Shown here in pieces: positions 59,941 through 64,000 of a DNA stretch of 64,000 nt. Location: the NCBI GenBank assembly GCA_035772785.1, contig JAOCPU010000046.1:124001-188000 (forward strand), read 5' to 3'. This DNA is from Phlebiopsis flavidoalba (taxonomy: Eukaryota > Basidiomycota > Agaricomycetes > Polyporales > Phanerochaetaceae). The notes below the pieces were generated by a model. It was given only the letters and a program-made list of their open reading frames with translations. It made no database searches and was not told the DNA's origin. Position 1 is the first letter of the stretch; every line of letters starts with the position of its first letter. Made by a program: the position numbers and the translations under genes.

Positions 59941-60537
59941 TCAGCGAAGCAATTAAAAAGCTTTAGGTCCCGTTGGGTTCACCAACTGCAATTGATCCGG
60001 CAGGCGACGGTGGAGTGGTAGCGTCATGCCATTGTATATCCAAGGTCTGCCAAGCCGCGCGCGGTTGTTCAGGCCTCCTCTGGTAACCTAGACCTCTTCT
60101 TGTGTTAACTGTGCGGAACTTCCTTAGCCATAAGGTAGCCATATGTGGGGAACTGAAGGTTAAGGCTACTATCCGTTTTTCCAGACACTCGAACGTAATA
60201 TTCTTTCTTTCTGCAAAGGACAAACATGTCTGGACAAGTATTCTGATTATGCCATCGTACATTTATCTGGTTGTAATTAAAGGCTTGTGACGATTACACT
60301 GTAGGCAGATACTAACGATTGCACTCCTACCTTTAGGGCTCAACACTTCTGTCGAGTACACTTCAGGTTGCTAGTCAGGCGCTCCCTATAGCGCCATTGC
60401 GCTCCGCCAGCATAAGTCGAACATTGACTACCGACTGAGAAACGGTAAGTGGTATGACTCGGTCAAGGGGATTCAAGATTATCACTTGTATTAGTCTAGT
60501 CTATTGGTACATGATTCGAATTAGCAGTTTAGTTTTT
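59941..60537. other. intergenic
   Basis: Between the end of the thaumatin-like array (+) and the GST gene (-). No feature recognised. Confidence 0.4.
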
Positions 60538-61551
60538 TTAAGCCTGCTTCTTGACCTCAGCCTGGATCTCGAGAGGACCTTCTTTTCACAGCTGGGCGGG
60601 TAGGTGAGCTTGGCCGTTGCTCCCGTGCCATCTATAGCAAGGACAGTCAGCCCATTGTGTGTAGGAAAGGGCGAATCGAATCAACTAGAAGCGCAATGAC
60701 AGCGCGGGGAACTTCGCTTTGGCGACGTTCACGGCCCTCGAGGAGACCGTCCAACAGCGAACTTGTTCCAGCTTTAGTTTGAGGGTCGTCAGCTGTTAAT
60801 TGGGAGGACGCTATACACAAAACCACATACGGGATAAAGGAGATATCAGAGATAGTGGGCCTTGCCGCCGAGCGAGCCACTCCTAGTGTCTTGGAAAGGA
60901 CGTCCTATTAATCGGGAACGCCCCAAGGACACGCAGAATCTCGTTCTTGTAGGCGCTCTGCTGCGCGGAGGGGATCTTGGCTCGGGGTGGAAGTATCAGG
61001 TGAACCAGGCAGCCTGGACCGAAGTATGACACACCCTGGCCGCTGTACCGGACGACTGGAAAAAGAACAAAGACAACTGGAGCTGCTGCTTGTACTTTGT
61101 CCGCGTCCGTTCGCAGCGGAGAGCTTGTGCTCGGTGTCGTACTTGTCAGACGATATAGACAAGGATCGCGTCAGACTCCCTGAGTGCGAGCACATCCGCA
61201 GGTGTTAGTCAGTCATCCTACGATCAGAGGAGAACGATGACGTACAGCAGAGGACAGAAGTCGTTGTTGGTGTGGTCGATGAGGGCGGGAATACGACCTG
61301 TTTCTTGGTTGTATTTGGTGAAGGTTGCAGCCTTGTGTTCGCCCTTACTGGTAAGTCGAGGTAGATCGACTCGTAGGTCAATAGCCAAGCTCCTCCAAGA
61401 GGTAACGAAGGCAACTTTCCTGTAACATCACGCATCGTTCGTCATTCCATCACTCTACGCGTCTTGTGACTGCAGCATGAGCACTAAAAAAACCAGCCAT
61501 TGGGAACCAGTAGACCTTGTGGGTGTAGAGGGTGAACTGCTTTGGCCCCGT
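60538..61551 (-). CDS. glutathione S-transferase (Ure2/GTT-like), frame-disrupted
   Basis: Cytosolic enzyme joining glutathione to electrophiles. N-terminal thioredoxin-fold part: KQFTLYTHK (about 61515-61545), then after an intron LRVDLPRLTSKGEHKAATFT and KYNQETGRIPALIDHTNNDF (61260-61400). Here PALIDH is the cis-Pro loop and the next strand (VWESGAI, glutathione-binding Glu-Ser) is largely lost. DKYDTEHKLSA follows (about 61130-61160). The C-terminal helical domain shows SGQGVSYFGPGCLVHLILPP, KIPSAQQSAYKNEILRVLG (60910-60970) and PTISDISFIPY (about 60820-60850), ending in EIQAEVKKQA with a TAA at 60538-60540. The expected start Met reads ACG at 61549-61551, so the true start is unsure. Several one-base shifts. 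Confidence 0.7.
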
Positions 61552-63486
61552 GCGCACTATGATGGCGTTCGAAAAGAGAGTAACGTGCGAGTGAGGAGCG
61601 GCTTTGAGGGTGTCAGTATCCCTGTCTCGTGTGTGCAGCCTTTAAGGTCCCCGCAGCGATGGGTGAGCTACTGATCTACGCCAAAGAAAGCCTGAATACG
61701 GCCATTGAGTTCTTTTGTTGATCAGTCGCGATTCGAAGGTTCCAGAATAGTAGTCGGTATACCCGGTCCGCGCAGGGCTGTGAGAGAAGAGTCTGTTACA
61801 AACGGCTAGTCATCCATATGACCTCAGGTATGCGTATACCCCGGATCTCGATCTGTCGGGGATTGCCGCTGGGTCGAGTAGATGGTATTTCGATTGTCCT
61901 CCGACTGTGCAGGTCGCGGTGCAAAGAAGCCTCGATAGATGAGAACGAAGCGCGGGGGACCCGCGATAGGACGTTAGAGTGACGAGACCACGGTGCAATC
62001 CTGAGACTGAGAAGACACATACCCTAGTTAAGTCGACACAGGGTACGCTCACTGATCTTCTTGTGGACGGCAGACTGGAAGTCACCCAGTAGCTGCCATG
62101 GTTTACAGATGGGGCTAGTGTGTGGCGCGTTGTTCAATCAACTCGTGTCACCAATCTGACCTTGGGGGCCATATTGCATCTTCTAGACAGGGTCACGAGA
62201 ACGCACAGGACGCCAGTACAAAGGAGACCGCCATGATGGCGATAGTACTGAGCTCACGGCGGCTTACTGTGAACGTATGTGTAGCTGCTACGTGAACTAG
62301 GCTATGTGGATGTGATAACCCCCAGTTGATGTATTGGGCTTTCCAGCCGATGACGCCGAGCCGCCCAACTCATGATGCCTGTATGATGCCAGTGAGAAAT
62401 CTTGGGACCACGGTGGAGCGTACAGACCTACTCGTGCAAATGATCATCGACTCCTTCAGAGTGAATTGTGCCGCACAGGACAAAGGGTAGTTTGCGACTG
62501 ATTCGGCGGAGTGTGAGAACCCCATTGGTCAAAGTAAGTGGGCGTGTGGTGGTGCCGTCTACTAGCGTGCGAACGCCAACTCAGCAGGACCCAAATTCAG
62601 CATTCGGGTACATCCAGATGAGAACGATAAGCAGAGGGTGACGCCCCTATACCTATGGATCACAATACATCTTTTCTAGGACATGGCAACTTCTCGACTC
62701 CCTACACCGTCATGCGCGCGACAGTTCAGCGCTCTCTGAGCATACCACTAAATATCATGAGGTAATCTGCGTTTCGTTCTACCGAGCACCTAGCACATTC
62801 ATACCTGACGAAGATAGTGGTACGCAAGGAGCCCGCTCGGATAAAGACCATAGCGTTTTGACACATGAGTTTGATATCCGTTTTTTGCGTTTCAACGGCG
62901 TGGTAGATATTATGCACAAATAACCATGAAAGCTGGAATATTTCTTTTAAGCCTCATCATTATTTGTGCGTTCTTCTCTCTATGGGCTTCCATACGTGGC
63001 CAAATGGTGGTACATTTGGTGAGTTCTCATGCCAACAAGGATTATACCGGAGTGTCCTGTTGCGTGATCATTCGTCTTGAGCTTAGCTGAATCAGCATAG
63101 ATGAAATTAGGCGGTGTTACGCCGCAGCGAGAGGTGCAAAAGATGTCCAGAGGCAATGAGAAGCTGGAATATTTGACCGTAGGGGGTTTGAGACCGAAAG
63201 GCGTCTTGAACGTAGATTGATCCATGTGAAGCAATATTCCAATTCACTGAGCTGAACTCGAGCATGTCATGTAGTGCTGAGAGGACCATGATGGTGGTGT
63301 TAGAGGGAAAGGCGCGTCTCCCGCCGTCGAGTCCAAAAATGACTTGTTGGCGGATCAGCTGTCCACGTGGCGAGACGTCACAACGCTGCAGCCCCGCGGA
63401 CCACAGTCCACAACCTGAACACACCGCCCAACCCAATAATTCCTTCATTCCGGTCCTTTCGCAACCTCCCCATTCATAGATAATAA
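61552..63486. other. 1.9-kb intergenic region
   Basis: Minus-strand frames at 61796-62085 (two overlapping) and 63107-63448 are open but unrecognised. The last 100 bp hold the promoter of the dehydrogenase-like gene. Confidence 0.35.
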
Positions 63487-64000
63487 ATGTCAGACATTCT
63501 AATACTAGGTGCTACTGGTATGTTAGCCTACAGGTTCACGAGGTTTTGCGTACCATTCATCTGGCTGATCCAATTGCTAGGTTACACCGGCCAGCTTATA
63601 ACGCAATACCTCGGGCAAACCACCCATCCAATCGCTCTTCATTCACCCTAGGGATTGCTGCTCGATCTCAGAGCAAGCTCGTTGATATCAAGCGGAAGCT
63701 GCGTCTCGACGACAGCGTGCGCGAGTTCACCGTCGATGTTACGCGCTTTGAGCAGGTCGACCACATAGTCCAGCAGGTCAAGGTCGTCATCAATGCCGTT
63801 GGGCCATTTTGGAAGTGGGGGACACCAGTAGTGAGGTGAGCCGGGATAGAGCTTTCTCTGTCGGGTTGAGGGCTAAGTGTTGCGTGAAGGGCATGTGCGC
63901 GACACGGTGTTCACTATGTCGACCTTACCGGCGAGCCACATTGGATACGGGACATCATCCTCGAGTCAGTATCTATCACATGTATATTGTGAAGGCGTTG
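63487..64000 (+). CDS. saccharopine-dehydrogenase-like NAD(P)-binding protein, partial (runs off window)
   Basis: Family of Rossmann-fold reductases related to saccharopine dehydrogenase and trans-acting enoyl reductases, often on lipid bodies; substrate unknown. Exon 1 (63487-63517) MSDILILGATG joins over an intron (63518-63580) to YTGQLITQYL, giving the GxTGYTG nucleotide-binding loop. After a one-base shift near 63611 come NRSSFTLGIAARSQSKLVDI, RLDDSVREFTVDVTRFEQVD and KVVINAVGPFWKWGTPVVR (to 63835). After a second intron (63836-63889) are ACARHGVHYVDLTGEPHWIR and DIILESV. The conserved GPF and YVDLxGE motifs are in place. The gene continues beyond the window. Both introns have GT..AG ends. 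Confidence 0.85.

Noticed and set aside
1..64000. Repeat-induced point mutation as the cause of broken genes
   Set aside because: Breaks are mostly one- or two-base indels rather than C-to-T changes, and single-copy genes are hit too.
1..64000. Retrotransposon, CRISPR array or prophage-like sequence
   Set aside because: No gag/pol motifs, long terminal repeats, regularly spaced repeats or phage genes were seen.

Overview
The window looks like nuclear DNA of a filamentous basidiomycete, most likely an Agaricomycete (mushroom or polypore type). Genes are broken by many short GT..AG introns of about 40-60 nt, the two complete tRNA genes carry short introns, TATA boxes lie about 60-85 nt ahead of several start codons, and the gene content fits (PL14 lyase, secreted histidine acid phosphatase, thaumatin-like proteins, F-box families, multi-pass membrane proteins with an ESGALY-type motif). 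I see no bacterial operon, CRISPR array or intact retrotransposon.

Layout. 0-3.1 kb: a TATA box and an unrecognised multi-exon gene remnant, a hAT excision footprint, and an 893-bp non-autonomous hAT-type element with a perfect 8-bp target-site duplication, followed by a tRNA-Ala(AGC). 3.6-5.3 kb (-): sugar/MFS transporter remnant. 8.0-9.1 kb (-): PL14 polysaccharide lyase. 10.3-16.3 kb (+): two tandem secreted metallophosphoesterases. 17.8-22.4 kb: two convergent genes of one membrane-protein family flanking a second tRNA-Ala(AGC). 22.9-24.4 kb (-) and 27.4-28.8 kb (+): F-box genes on either side of a histidine acid phosphatase (25.1-26.9 kb, +). 29.2-31.7 kb (-): bestrophin. 32.5-33.4 kb (+): class III sirtuin. 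33.9-37.9 kb (-): importin-beta of the Kap121/IPO5 type. 42.1-43.0 kb (-): spliceosome factor Cwc15. 47.4-49.4 kb (+): MoCo-sulfurase-like NifS-fold enzyme. 52.0-59.9 kb (+): four tandem thaumatin-like genes with a phosphotransferase-like kinase gene between the first two. 60.5-61.6 kb (-): glutathione S-transferase. 63.5 kb to the end (+): saccharopine-dehydrogenase-like protein, cut by the window edge.

Genes that fit together: three extracellular phosphate-releasing enzymes within 17 kb; a PL14 lyase and four thaumatin-like proteins suited to polysaccharide or cell-wall work outside the cell; and housekeeping genes for nuclear import and splicing.

The most striking property is that nearly every recognisable gene is interrupted by one- or two-base indels or stops while the protein sequence on both sides stays clearly conserved. 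This includes core genes normally present once (importin-beta, Cwc15). Either the assembly is noisy or this is a decaying copy of a segment; read mapping would decide. For that reason coordinates of split genes are spans from first to last recognisable coding piece.
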